This document shows, piece after piece, positions 18,021 through 28,269 of a DNA stretch of 64,000 nt. How positions within the stretch are numbered: position 1 is the stretch's first letter; each line of letters opens with the position of its first letter. The position numbers and the translations under genes were made by a program. Below the pieces are notes generated by a model that was given only the letters and a program-made list of their open reading frames with translations, made no database searches and had not been told where the DNA came from. The stretch is from the NCBI GenBank assembly GCA_910578555.1, contig CAJTPS010000015.1, forward strand, positions 19,543 through 83,542. The letters are read 5' to 3'. Origin of the DNA: an uncultured Lachnospiraceae bacterium (GTDB taxonomy: Bacteria > Bacillota > Clostridia > Lachnospirales > Lachnospiraceae).

Positions 18021-19622
18021 CTACATATTATTAAGCGCCGCAGCTACAAATCCCTTGAACAATGGGTGCGGTCTGTTGGGTCTTGATTTCAGTTCCGGAT
18101 GCGCCTGTGTCGCCACGAAGAAAGGATGATCGGGCAACTCGCACATTTCTACGATACGTCCGTCAGGGGACAGACCGGACAGCTTCATGCCGTTCTCGGT
18201 CAGCACCGCACGGTAATCATTGTTTACCTCATAGCGGTGTCTGTGTCTTTCATGAATCGTCTCCTCGCCGTACAGTCCATATGCTTTGGAAGACTTGTCC
18301 AGTACGCAGGGATAAGAACCGAGACGCAGTGTGCCGCCGATATCTTCCACACCGTTCTGATCGGGCATAAGCGCGATCACCGGATGCGTTGTGGAAGGGT
18401 CGAGCTCTATGCTGTGTGCGTCGTTATAGGAGAGTACATTTCTGGCAAACTCCACGATTGCAAGCTGCATACCGAGACAGAGACCCAGGAAGGGAATCTT
18501 GTTGGTTCTGGCATAGGTGATGGCATGAATCTTGCCTTCGATACCCCGGTCGCCGAATCCGCCCGGTACGAGAATGCCGTTCACATCTTGCAAAAGTTCC
18601 TGGACATTATCTTTTGTCACCGTTTCGGAATCAACCCATTTAATATTTACGACACAGCGATTGGAGATACCGCCGTGCTTTAAGGCTTCGACAACACTGA
18701 TATAAGCGTCGTGAAGTTGTGTATACTTACCTACAAGAGCGATCGTGACTTCACTTATGGGGGTCCGCAGAGCTTCTACGACCGCCTTCCAGTCTGTCAG
18801 ATCGGGTTCCGGACAATCCAGCCGCAGACAGTCACATGCGACTTGAGCCAGATGCTCCTGCTCCATCGCGAGGGGAGCCTCATACAAATGTTCCACATCC
18901 AGGTTCTGCAGAACGCGATTGCTCGGCACGTTACAGAACAGAGCAATTTTATCTTTTAAGGTCTGATCTAACGGGCGCTCGCTGCGGCATACGATGATGT
19001 CGGGCTGCAGCCCCATACCCTGTAATTCCTTAACGCTTGCCTGTGTAGGCTTGGTCTTCATCTCCTGAGACGCGCTCAGATAAGGAATCAGTGTTACATG
19101 GATCAGGATCGCATTCTCTCTGCCTACCTCATGCTGGAACTGACGAATGGACTCTAAGAACGGCTGACTCTCGATATCGCCGACCGTACCGCCCACTTCA
19201 ATGATGGCAATACGGGTGTCCTCGTCGGTAAAATTGCGGTAGAAACGGCTCTTGATCTCATTGGTGATATGCGGAATGACCTGTACGGTGCCGCCGCCGT
19301 AATCTCCGCGTCGTTCTTTCTGTAATACCGACCAGTATACTTTTCCGGTTGTCACGTTGGAATTCTTGTCCAGATTTTCATCGATGAACCGCTCGTAGTG
19401 ACCGAGGTCAAGGTCGGTTTCCGTGCCGTCCTCCGTGACGAAGACCTCGCCGTGCTGGATCGGGTTCATCGTGCCGGGATCAATATTAATATAGGGATCA
19501 AATTTCTGCATTGTGACCTTATAGCCGCGGGCTTTCAATAATCTTCCCAGTGAAGCGGCTGTAATGCCCTTGCCGAGGCCGGATACAACACCGCCTGTTA
19601 CAAATACGTATTTTACTGCCAT
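18021..19622 (-). CDS. pyrG: CTP synthase
   Basis: A 533-residue full-length PyrG that converts UTP to CTP using glutamine and ATP. The N-terminal amidoligase domain starts KYVFVTGGVVSGLGKGI, which includes the ATP loop. The C-terminal class I glutamine amidotransferase has nucleophile Cys in FLGLCLGMQLA, oxyanion segment GGFGDRGIEGK and catalytic His/Glu in THPEL-like QAHPELKSRP. It is a single gene with a 380-bp upstream gap. In Bacillus, pyrG is regulated by reiterative transcription at its start site; I saw no clear equivalent run here. It converges on the GH3 gene. Confidence 0.97.
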   Translation of the reverse strand: MAVKYVFVTGGVVSGLGKGITAASLGRLLKARGYKVTMQKFDPYINIDPGTMNPIQHGEVFVTEDGTETDLDLGHYERFIDENLDKNSNVTTGKVYWSVLQKERRGDYGGGTVQVIPHITNEIKSRFYRNFTDEDTRIAIIEVGGTVGDIESQPFLESIRQFQHEVGRENAILIHVTLIPYLSASQEMKTKPTQASVKELQGMGLQPDIIVCRSERPLDQTLKDKIALFCNVPSNRVLQNLDVEHLYEAPLAMEQEHLAQVACDCLRLDCPEPDLTDWKAVVEALRTPISEVTIALVGKYTQLHDAYISVVEALKHGGISNRCVVNIKWVDSETVTKDNVQELLQDVNGILVPGGFGDRGIEGKIHAITYARTNKIPFLGLCLGMQLAIVEFARNVLSYNDAHSIELDPSTTHPVIALMPDQNGVEDIGGTLRLGSYPCVLDKSSKAYGLYGEETIHERHRHRYEVNNDYRAVLTENGMKLSGLSPDGRIVEMCELPDHPFFVATQAHPELKSRPNRPHPLFKGFVAAALNNM

Positions 19623-19882
19623 TTTTGTTCCATGCCTTTCTGTAATGAAAAATAACTATTCGCAGAGAACTGAAAAAAGATGCCGATATGCCGAAGCAGA
19701 TACAATCGGATCGTGAGCATTCAAATACCTGAAAGAACGGTTCTCTGATATAGTTACGGTTAAAAACAATATATCAGTTATTATACAATGGAAAGACAGG
19801 AAAAATCTACTCCAAAGGTCAAATTTTGTAAAAAACTTTATAATTCTTTAATACTTGTGTGCAGAAATTCATAATTCTCATA

Positions 19883-19911
19883 TTGATTTATGATTTTGCC
19901 TTCTATATACT
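19883..19911 (+). promoter_or_regulatory. Promoter of ftsH
   Basis: TTGATT (19883-19888), 17 bp, TATACT (19906-19911), about 92 bases before the ftsH start. The rest of the divergent gap 19623-20003 shows only a TATAAT-like element on the minus strand (19780-19785) that could serve pyrG, without a convincing -35. Confidence 0.5.
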
Positions 19912-20003
19912 GAATATAGTTCTTCGATTATGGATTTCTTCCGTATTCTCTAAGGGGCGGGAGCATGAAAATAAAATATATTTGAAGAAAGTGAGGATTC
20001 CTC

Positions 20004-22409
20004 ATGGATGATAATTTAAACTCTTATGACGGCGGACCCGGTCACGGACCGAATGGATCAGGCGGTTCCGGCGGCGGCAACGGCGGACCGGGCGGTCCGA
20101 ACGGGAGCGGCAATGATCCCCGGAAACAGAGCCTGATCATGCTGGTGATTGCGGCTTTGGTTACACTGCTGTGCATCAGCGTATTTATGAAAATGCTGAC
20201 CGGCGCCAGTAATCAGGAGATCACCTACAACGCTTTTATTCAGATGGTAGAAGACGGGAAGGTGGAGAGTGTGACTGTCGAATCAGACAGAATCACGATT
20301 TATCCGAAAGGTGAGAAATCTACATCCCCGTTTATGTATGCATACGGCATGGGTTCTATTACCTACTATACGGGCAGGATGGAGGACGACGATACGCTTA
20401 CGCAGCGCCTGCTGGAGCATGACGTGGCCGTGAACAAACAGGTGTCGGACAGCTCCAGTGTGATCATGACGGTGCTGCTTTACTATGTTCTGCCGATCCT
20501 TCTGATGTGGGGGCTTTTGAGCCTGCTGTTTCGACGGATGGGCGGTAAAGGCGGTCCCATGGGCGTAGGTAAGAGTACGGCCAAGGCGTATGTGCAGAAG
20601 GAGACAGGCATCACATTTAAGGATGTGGCAGGTGAGGATGAAGCGAAAGAATCGCTGGTGGAGGTCGTGGACTTCCTGCATAATCCCGGCAAGTATGCCA
20701 AGATCGGTGCGAGACTTCCCAAGGGGGCATTGCTGGTGGGACCGCCCGGCACGGGTAAGACGCTGCTTGCCAAGGCGGTTGCAGGAGAGGCGCATGTGCC
20801 GTTTTTCTCCTTATCCGGATCTGATTTTATAGAGCTGTATGTAGGCGTGGGCGCTTCCCGTGTGCGTGATTTGTTCAAGGAAGCGGAGAAGAACGCGCCC
20901 TGTATCGTGTTCATAGATGAGATCGACGCCATCGGCCGGAGCAGAGACTCCAAGTATGGCGGCGGCAATGAGGAGCGGGAGCAGACGCTGAACCAGCTTT
21001 TGTCCGAGATGGATGGTTTCGACGGCAAGAAGGGTATTATTATTCTGGCGGCGACCAACAGACCGGAGATTCTGGATAAGGCATTACTGCGTCCGGGACG
21101 TTTTGACCGGAGAATTATCGTAGATAAGCCCGACCTGAAAGGGCGTGTGGAAATACTGAAAGTACACGCCAAGGATGTACGGATGGACGAGACGGTGGAC
21201 CTGAACGAGATCGCGCTGGCAACTTCCGGCGCGGTGGGTTCCGATCTTGCAAATATGATCAACGAAGCTGCTATTAATGCCGTGAAGACAGGCAGAGAGT
21301 ATGTGAGCCAGAAGGATTTGTTTGACGCTGTAGAGCAGGTGCTTGTAGGTAAAGAGAAGAAAGACCGCATCATGAGTAAGGAAGAGCGTAAGATCGTTTC
21401 TTATCATGAGGTGGGGCATGCGCTTGTCAGTGCGCTGCAGAAAAATTCCGAGCCGGTACAGAAGATTACGATCGTACCCAGAACCATGGGTGCGCTGGGG
21501 TATGTGATGCATGTGCCGGAGGAAGAGAAATATCTGGATACCGAGGCGGAGCTTCGTGACAGGCTGGTAGGGCTGCTGGGCGGACGTGCGGCGGAAGAGA
21601 TCGTGTTCGACACGGTTACTACGGGCGCGGCCAACGATATTGAGCAGGCGACCAGTATTGCCCGCAATATGATTACGCGTTTCGGTATGAGCAAGAAGTT
21701 CGGACTTATGGGGCTGGCTACGGTGGAGAGTCAGTATCTGGACGGCAGAGCGTCCCTGACCTGTTCCGAGATGACGGCGGCAGAGATTGATAACGAAGTG
21801 ATGAAGCTGCTTCGAGACAGCTATAAGCAGGCGAAGAAACTGCTTAAGGAGAACCGTGAAATCATGGATAAGCTGGCGGCGCATCTGATCGAGAAAGAGA
21901 CGATCACTGGCAAGGAGTTCATGAAGATATACCGCAAGGAGAAGGGCATTCCGGAACCGGAAGAAGATGAGACAGCCGGGAAAAAGGACGGCGAGAAAGC
22001 GCAGGAGAAGCTGACGGAGGCACCTAAGGCGGAGACTCCGGTGACAGAACAGACAGCGCAGTCCGTACCGGCAGCCGGACAGACTGTGCCGCCGTGGCAA
22101 GAGCAGCCGCAGTCACAGCAGCCCGGGTATGTACAGCCGCCGGGGCAGGAGCAGCAGCCCATGCCGGGGACGCAGACACCGTCTTGGAACGGGCAGGCAT
22201 CGGCACCACAGCAGCAACAGCCTGCATGGGGACAGCTGCCGACGCCTCCGGAGCAGCAGACAGGAGCGCAGCCGACACCGCCGGAGAACGGTCAGTCACA
22301 GCCGGGGCAGGAGCCGCAGTGGCAGCCGCCCACACAGCCGCAGCCCGAGAACCGCGGACGCTTCTCACAGGCACCGGAACCGCGGGACGACAGAGATGAG
22401 CATAAGTAA
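20004..22409 (+). CDS. ftsH: ATP-dependent zinc metalloprotease FtsH with long Pro/Gln-rich tail
   Basis: Membrane-anchored hexameric AAA+ protease. A Gly/Pro/Asn-rich N-terminus (about 40 residues) precedes TM1, then the small external domain, TM2, AAA+ module (Walker A GPPGTGKT, Walker B IVFIDEIDAIG, pore-type and SRH arginines in LLRPGRFDRR) and the zinc protease (HEVGH, with the third ligand Asp further on). The core ends near residue 655. The last ~145 residues are a low-complexity Pro/Gln/Gly tail, so the protein (801 aa) is clearly longer than the usual 600-660. It degrades misfolded membrane proteins and regulators. GTGAGG lies upstream of the ATG. Confidence 0.96.
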   Translation: MDDNLNSYDGGPGHGPNGSGGSGGGNGGPGGPNGSGNDPRKQSLIMLVIAALVTLLCISVFMKMLTGASNQEITYNAFIQMVEDGKVESVTVESDRITIYPKGEKSTSPFMYAYGMGSITYYTGRMEDDDTLTQRLLEHDVAVNKQVSDSSSVIMTVLLYYVLPILLMWGLLSLLFRRMGGKGGPMGVGKSTAKAYVQKETGITFKDVAGEDEAKESLVEVVDFLHNPGKYAKIGARLPKGALLVGPPGTGKTLLAKAVAGEAHVPFFSLSGSDFIELYVGVGASRVRDLFKEAEKNAPCIVFIDEIDAIGRSRDSKYGGGNEEREQTLNQLLSEMDGFDGKKGIIILAATNRPEILDKALLRPGRFDRRIIVDKPDLKGRVEILKVHAKDVRMDETVDLNEIALATSGAVGSDLANMINEAAINAVKTGREYVSQKDLFDAVEQVLVGKEKKDRIMSKEERKIVSYHEVGHALVSALQKNSEPVQKITIVPRTMGALGYVMHVPEEEKYLDTEAELRDRLVGLLGGRAAEEIVFDTVTTGAANDIEQATSIARNMITRFGMSKKFGLMGLATVESQYLDGRASLTCSEMTAAEIDNEVMKLLRDSYKQAKKLLKENREIMDKLAAHLIEKETITGKEFMKIYRKEKGIPEPEEDETAGKKDGEKAQEKLTEAPKAETPVTEQTAQSVPAAGQTVPPWQEQPQSQQPGYVQPPGQEQQPMPGTQTPSWNGQASAPQQQQPAWGQLPTPPEQQTGAQPTPPENGQSQPGQEPQWQPPTQPQPENRGRFSQAPEPRDDRDEHK

Positions 22410-22439
22410 GACAGGTTATTAAGAAAGATATTTTGCAGG

Positions 22440-22471
22440 GCAAAGTCAGTGTGGTTCATTGACTTTGCCTT
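22440..22471 (+). terminator. Probable terminator after ftsH
   Basis: Nine-bp stem GCAAAGTCA/TGACTTTGC (22440-22448, 22460-22468) with an 11-base loop; the T-run is short (CTTAT). Confidence 0.55.
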
Positions 22472-22539
22472 ATCTGCTATATTAGTATTAAGTAGAATGA
22501 ACCATGAAATGCGGCGGAGATTGATAGAAGGAAACGATT

Positions 22540-24402
22540 ATGTTTGATTTTGATGATGAATTGAAAAAGTTGCCGAATGCCCCCGGCGTTTATCTCATGC
22601 ATGATTCTGCCGACACCATCATCTATGTGGGCAAGGCGGTGAATCTGCATAACCGCGTGCGCTCTTATTTTCGCAAGATCGTCGGCAGGGGACCGCAGAT
22701 TGATAAGATGGTACAGCAGATCGCGCGGTTCGAGTATATCGTGACGGATTCCGAGTTGGAAGCGCTCGTGCTGGAGAATAATCTGATCAAAGAGTACAGT
22801 CCGAAGTATAATACCATGCTGAAGGACGATAAGACCTATCCTTATATCAAGGTGACGATGGGCGAAGAATATCCGCGTATCCTTTTTTCCAGAGAGATGA
22901 AGAAGGACCGCTCGAAATATTTCGGACCGTACACGAGCGCGGCGGCGGTCAAGGATACGATCGAACTGATGAACAAGCTCTATCAGCTTAAGACCTGCAA
23001 CCGCAAACTGCCGCGGGATATCGGGCTGGAGCGCCCCTGCCTGAATTACCATATCAAACAGTGTCTCGTGCCGTGCCAGGGGTATATTGATAAAGAGTCA
23101 TACCGGGAGCGGGTGGAGCAGGCGCTGGATTTTCTGAATGGCAACTATAAGCCGCTGTTGAAGGATTTGGAAGATAAAATGACGCGCGCGTCAGAAAACC
23201 TGGACTTTGAAGAAGCCATACGATACCGAGATCTTTATAACAGTGTGAAAAGTGTGGCACAGAAACAGAAGATCACGGATTCGGACGGTGAAGACAAAGA
23301 TATTCTGGCGCTGGCGAAAGATGAGAACGATGCGGTCGTGCAGGTGTTCTTCGTGCGTGACGGTAAGCTGATCGGTCGGGAGCATTTCTATATGACCCAT
23401 GTGCAGGGTTATGACAGCGCGCAGATCCTGCTGGACTTCGTGAAGCAGTTCTATGCGGGCACGCCTTATATACCGCGGGAACTGATGCTGCAGGAGGAGA
23501 TCGCCGATATCGAGATTCTGGAGAAGTGGCTGAGCGGCCGCAAAGGCGCCAGGGTCTATATTCGTGTGCCGAAGAAAGGTGCGAAGGAGAAGCTTGTGGA
23601 ACTGGCGGCACAGAATGCCCATCTCGTCTTAAGTCAGGATAAAGAGCGCATCAAGCGGGAAGAAGGCAGAACCATCGGCGCGGTGAAGGAGATCGCCGCA
23701 CTGCTCGACTTAGAGCAGGTGAGCCGCATGGAAGCGTTCGATATCTCCAATATCAGCGGATTTGCCAATGTCGGTTCTATGGTGGTGTTCGAGAAAGGCA
23801 AAGCGAAGCGCAGTGATTATCGTAAGTTCCGGATACAGTCTGTGTCGGGACCGGACGATTATGCGTGCATGAAGGAAGTGCTCACGAGGCGGTTCATACA
23901 CGGTATGGAAGAGAAGGAAGAGCTGAACCGCAAAGAGATGGATCAAGAGTTCGGCAGCTTCACGAAATTCCCTGATCTGCTGTTAATGGACGGCGGCAGA
24001 GGACAGGTGAATATCGCGCTGCAGGTATTAGAGGAGCTTCATCTGGACATTCCGGTCTGCGGCATGGTGAAGGACGATAACCACCGCACCAGAGGACTGT
24101 ATTATCATAATGTAGAGATACCCATCGATACGCACTCGGAGGGCTTCAAGCTAATCACCAGAATACAGGACGAGGCGCACCGCTTCGCGATCGAGTATCA
24201 CCGCTCCCTGCGTTCTAAGGCACAGGTGAAGTCCGTGCTGGACGAAATCCCCGGCGTAGGACCCGCGAGGCGCAAGGCGCTCATGCGGCATTTCGGTTCC
24301 ATAAATGAGATCAAAGAGGCATCGGTGGAGCAGTTGTGCGAAGTGCCGGAGATTCCGGAACATATCGGGAAGCAGATTTATGAGTTCTTTCGTAGTAAAT
24401 AA
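22540..24402 (+). CDS. uvrC: Excinuclease ABC subunit C
   Basis: A 620-residue full-length UvrC, the nuclease that makes both incisions in nucleotide excision repair with UvrA/UvrB. The N-terminal GIY-YIG domain (PGVYLMHDS...IIYVGKAVNL) makes the 3' cut. A Cys-containing segment with CNRKLP and CLNYHIKQC follows, then the UVR motif (about 205-240) that binds UvrB, the RNase H-like domain with ISNISG and LLLMDGGRGQ for the 5' cut, and a C-terminal double helix-hairpin-helix (DEIPGVGPARRKALMRHFG). GGAAAC-type ribosome site nearby is weak. It lies between ftsH and an unrelated regulator. The gap 24403-24548 shows no feature. Confidence 0.97.
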   Translation: MFDFDDELKKLPNAPGVYLMHDSADTIIYVGKAVNLHNRVRSYFRKIVGRGPQIDKMVQQIARFEYIVTDSELEALVLENNLIKEYSPKYNTMLKDDKTYPYIKVTMGEEYPRILFSREMKKDRSKYFGPYTSAAAVKDTIELMNKLYQLKTCNRKLPRDIGLERPCLNYHIKQCLVPCQGYIDKESYRERVEQALDFLNGNYKPLLKDLEDKMTRASENLDFEEAIRYRDLYNSVKSVAQKQKITDSDGEDKDILALAKDENDAVVQVFFVRDGKLIGREHFYMTHVQGYDSAQILLDFVKQFYAGTPYIPRELMLQEEIADIEILEKWLSGRKGARVYIRVPKKGAKEKLVELAAQNAHLVLSQDKERIKREEGRTIGAVKEIAALLDLEQVSRMEAFDISNISGFANVGSMVVFEKGKAKRSDYRKFRIQSVSGPDDYACMKEVLTRRFIHGMEEKEELNRKEMDQEFGSFTKFPDLLLMDGGRGQVNIALQVLEELHLDIPVCGMVKDDNHRTRGLYYHNVEIPIDTHSEGFKLITRIQDEAHRFAIEYHRSLRSKAQVKSVLDEIPGVGPARRKALMRHFGSINEIKEASVEQLCEVPEIPEHIGKQIYEFFRSK

Positions 24403-24548
24403 GTACTATGCTGAAAGTGCCCTTTTGTGTAGAATATATGGAATTAGAAGCTGCCCTTTTGTGCAAATGGAAGTGGAAGGAACAATCAGACGCTAAATGA
24501 ATCATTTCAAAGCATGTCCTTTCCGATCAGTACGTAAGTGTCAGCATA

Positions 24549-25253
24549 TCAGTGTGTTCCCGCATATAAAAGAAAAGCCTTCTTGAAATCCTTGTATTTC
24601 CTGCGCGTGAGATATGCGTTAAACTGATTATCGTGCAGATGGATTACGGTGTGGTTAAAATCGCTCACATGGGCAAAATTTACAATAAAGCTTCGATGGG
24701 ATTGAAAAAACATGCCGGATGGAAGTCTGTCGAGCCAGTACCGCATATTTTGTGCGGTGTGATAATCCCCGTCGGTCGTATGAACGATGACTTCGTGACC
24801 TTTAGTCTCTATGGATATAATATGCGACGTATGGATTGTGTAAACCCTGTCCTTCGTGTCGACGGGAAGCGTTGTCGTTATATTCGAGTATATGTTCAAC
24901 GCTTTCTGCAGGCTGCGGAGAAGGCGCTCTTCATCAATCGGCTTGGACAGATAGCGGAATGCCCGCAGATCCATTGCATCGTCCAGATACTTGTTATGAG
25001 AAGTCACAAAAATAATGAGCACATCTTTATTGCGTTCCACTAACTGCTGTCCTACACGGAGACCGTTCATCTCAGGCATTTCTATATCCAGAAAAACAAG
25101 ATCTTTCGGTTCCTGATCCTCCAGCAGAGCGGTTCCGTTCTGGAAAGTTGATATTTCACAGGTTTTCGGATATTTTCCCCGTAGATAAGTATGTATGAAG
25201 TCTGATAAGTATTCTACCGTGACCGGATCATCGTCGCAGATACAGATTCTCAA
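24549..25253 (-). CDS. Orphan LytTR-family response regulator (AgrA/VirR-like)
   Basis: A 234-residue regulator with a receiver domain (acidic CICDDDP, phospho-Asp in LVFLDIEMPEMNGL, Thr in FVTSHNKYL, Lys in YLSKPID) and a C-terminal LytTR DNA-binding domain (IISIETKGHEVIVHT ... FFQSHRSFIVN). The frame runs upstream to 25382, but a TTG at 25253 preceded by GGAG seven bases away fits the receiver start, so I use TTG. No histidine kinase is adjacent, unlike typical agr/vir loci. LytTR proteins usually control extracellular factors in Firmicutes. It is divergent from the first of two VWA surface-protein genes that share a promoter block, and it is the obvious candidate to control both. Confidence 0.85.
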   Translation of the reverse strand: MRICICDDDPVTVEYLSDFIHTYLRGKYPKTCEISTFQNGTALLEDQEPKDLVFLDIEMPEMNGLRVGQQLVERNKDVLIIFVTSHNKYLDDAMDLRAFRYLSKPIDEERLLRSLQKALNIYSNITTTLPVDTKDRVYTIHTSHIISIETKGHEVIVHTTDGDYHTAQNMRYWLDRLPSGMFFQSHRSFIVNFAHVSDFNHTVIHLHDNQFNAYLTRRKYKDFKKAFLLYAGTH

Positions 25254-25415
25254 GGCGGCTCTCCTGTTATGGGTGTAAGCCGGGTAATGTATGTCATGCT
25301 GAGAAGAGATTCGACTTACGGGGTATGATAGTGGTGATAAATCGTTAATGTATTGCAAGACAATTATAGTACATAAGCGCAAGTGTTGTAAAGGAAAAGT
25401 GGCGTAAAATATAAA

Positions 25416-25489
25416 AAACGACCAAAATTGGCAAAAAAATGTCGTTTCGGGGAAAAATGTTGATTTTAACTATGAAAATAAAATATGAT
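25416..25489 (+). promoter_or_regulatory. Promoter block P1 of the first VWA protein gene (copy shared with 32168-32241)
   Basis: Inverted repeat AAACGAC/GTCGTTT (25416-25422, 25441-25447; 18-bp spacing), then 12 bp to TTGATT (25460-25465), 18 bp and TATGAT (25484-25489). Nearly the same block stands before the second VWA gene at 32168-32241. Intergenic, divergent from the LytTR gene. Confidence 0.65.
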
Positions 25490-25533
25490 AACAGAAAGTA
25501 AACGTCAATTATCAGACAACAAGGAGGAAACGA

Positions 25534-28255
25534 ATGAAAAGAGCAAAGAAGAAAATTCTTGCGGCATTGTTGATTTTGAGTATGTGTATGAGTACAATGA
25601 ACATAAAGGCAATGGCGGAAGAGAACGCAGTGGAAACACAGACGGAACAGGGTGAAGGTGAAACGCAGGACAGTGAGGACAAAGACGCTTCGACGCCAGG
25701 CGAAGAAGAGGGTGGTACACAGACCGGCGAAGAGGGAAGCGGCTCACAGCCGGACGGAGAAGAAGGCGATATACAGCCAGGCGAAGGGGAAGATGGTTCA
25801 CAGACTGGTGAGGACGAAGGCAGCTCACAGCCGGGTGAAGGGGAAGAAGGCGATACACAGCCGGGTGAAGACGAAGGTGCTTCACAGCCAAGTGAAGAGG
25901 AGTCCGGCTCCGGGGACGACTCTGCGGCAGAAGAAACAGACAGCTGGGACGGCGTTACGACGGAATCGGTATATGAAGGCGGGAACTTTAAGTGACAACC
26001 TGACAGACTACGAGGAACTGTACCAGTATCATACCGATCCGCTGTTGGAGGATACGGACGGCGACGGTCTGACGGATTATGACGACGTCAAGCTGGGATT
26101 CAGCCCGTTACTCAAGGATACGGACGGTAACGGCATCATAGATTCTGAAGAGCGCGTACAGCAGACGGTGACCAAAGAGATGAAAGATCCCGGAAAGGAA
26201 GGCGTGACAGCCGTAAGCGTTTCCCTCAGTATAAAGGGCAATGCGGAGAAGCGCGTCGGTATCGAAGATGTATATGATTTCGACAAACTCTCAAGCGGTG
26301 TCGTAGGGCTGGTCGGCGTTCCTGTGGAGATCGGCTGTGACACCGATTTCCAGCAGGCGGATATCACCTTCCATTATGATGTGAATGCGCTGGGGGATAC
26401 CAAAGAAGACGACCTGTCCATCATGTGGTATGATGAGGCAAACAACTGGTATCAGATACTGGACGAAGACTGTGTGATCGATACCGCGAACCATACTGTC
26501 ACTTATACTACGACCCATTTCTCGACATATATGCTGGTGGACAGCGTATTGTGGTACGATGCGTGGCGGGAGAACATAGACTATCGGAACAGTTCTTCCG
26601 GGGATACGGTGAAACAGAATTTTGATATAGCCTTTGTAGTTGATACATCCAACAGTATGAAAGGGAACAGAATTAGTATTGCCATGACAGCGTTGGGCAA
26701 ATTTATTGATACCATGCAGGCAGATGATGAAGCTGCTGTTATTACATTTAGTGCGTATGGTACTTTAAAACAGAGTTTTACGTCTGACAAGAAAACATTG
26801 AAACAAACGTTCCCGTCGATGTACCTAAGCAGGGGGACGAATGTAAATAATGCTCTGCTTACAGCACTGTCGGCATTTGATAAACATGACTGCGATAAAC
26901 GAAAAATAATTGTGCTGATCTGTGACGGTGACGTCAATTATGTACAGTCAACGATTGACAGATGTATAGCCGGTGATATTCAGATTTATGCCGTTAATGT
27001 CGGATACGCGCCATCCCATGCGTTTCTGAACAAAATGGCGGAGCAGACAGGGGGCGAATATTATTATGCGGCCACGGCAGACCAGATTGAGGCGGCTTTT
27101 GCCGAAGTCATAGGGGACACGACAGACCAGATCGATCCCACGGATGCGGACGGCGACGGGCTGTATGATATCTTCGAAACTGCAGGCATGAAACTGGCAA
27201 ATGGACGGATTATTTATACAGATCCTGCGAGTCCGGACACAGATGGAGATGGTCTTACGGACTATCAGGAGACAGGCATTGTTTACAATGTGGACGACAG
27301 ATATATCGGGCTGGGGCATTCCATAAATATAAAATACTTTGCGATGAGAAGTTATCCGGATCAGATAGACTCGGACGGTGACGGACTGACAGATGACGTG
27401 GACGACAGGCCGTTAATGGTAGAGTTTAGTGAAGTCGCAAAGCTGAACAGTAAGTTCTCAAGTCATTATCTCAACATTGTGGGCAATGATGGTACGACTT
27501 ATCATGGCGGAAATCAGGGCTGGTGGGAGGATAAGGCACATTTTCAGGAGGGCGGCAATAAACTGGAAGAGCAGGTGAAACTGGAACTGGATAAATATTA
27601 TCGTTTATGGCATATGGGATGCGGAACAATCGCAATGAGCGACGCAGAACTATATATGACAATTCAAAATAGTGGTTACAGTTTGAGTGTTTCCAATCCA
27701 TTTGGTAGCGATTTCCAGCAAACCGGAGTATGTACAGAGGATGCCTATCAGCAATATATAGAAAAGATGTATGACACAAAGTATGCAATTGCTGATGATG
27801 TGGTAAATAGAAATGTTGGGCTGTATCCGTGGGATATGGAAAGTGGGCTTAAGCGTTTCCTAAAAGCAAACAACAACTCAAGCAGAAATGTTGAATGGGC
27901 AAGATACCGCAGGGACACCTTTATTAAAGAGAAGCAAGAGATAGTGAATGAAATTGAAGAGATGCTGAATAAGGATATACCGGTGGTATTTTCATATAAT
28001 ACGTTTGAAGAAGACGATGGAATTAGATTATACGTTAGTTTAGAAAATGCCAAGAATGACATAACGACTAATAATGATAGAACACCGCCCTCTCATTATA
28101 TGACAATAGTAGGATTGTATAAGTATGCAAGTGATCAACCTATGCAATACAAATATATTCTTGAAGTGGTGAGCTGGGGAAAAGTTTATTATATTGATTA
28201 TGATATGTATGCAAAAAATTTAAATTATTTTTCTAATATTCTGTCGGTATATTAA
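25534..28255 (+). pseudogene. Secreted VWA/TSP3-repeat protein with C39-like tail, interrupted by one frameshift
   Basis: Frame 1 (25534-25995) gives a signal peptide (MKRAKKKILAALLILSM...MAEE) and an acidic Gly/Glu/Gln repeat linker, then stops at TGA. The continuation is in the +1 frame from about 25960 to 28255: TSP3-type calcium repeats (DTDGDGLTDYDD), a beta domain, a VWA domain with MIDAS DTSNS, more TSP3 repeats, and a C-terminal ~230 residues with GCGTIAMSDAELYM, SHYMTIVGL and a later SWGK, resembling a papain/C39-type cysteine peptidase. Removing one base near TTTAAG (about 25985-25990) restores a single ~906-residue product. Either a real mutation, a sequencing error, or (less likely) programmed slippage. 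Ribosome site AAGGAGG is strong. The tail precedes small lipoprotein genes in polymorphic-toxin style. Confidence 0.75.
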
Positions 28256-28269
28256 TGAGGGAACAAGCA

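Noticed and set aside
19780..19785. TATAAT-like element on the minus strand as the pyrG promoter
   Set aside because: No acceptable -35 at 16-18 bp; kept only as a remark.
20483..22443. Long open frames on the strand opposite ftsH (up to 338 codons)
   Set aside because: Shadows of a clear ftsH gene; composition driven by its codon bias and the Pro/Gln tail; no ribosome sites.
25700..25900. Repeated acidic linker DNA as a CRISPR-like array
   Set aside because: Repeats are short, irregular and in frame with a Gly/Glu/Gln-rich coding sequence; no spacers.
25652..25980. The upstream part of the +1 frame (Lys/Arg/His-rich) as the true N-terminus of the VWA protein
   Set aside because: It is the shifted reading of the acidic repeat linker; the signal peptide and good ribosome site belong to the frame starting at 25534.
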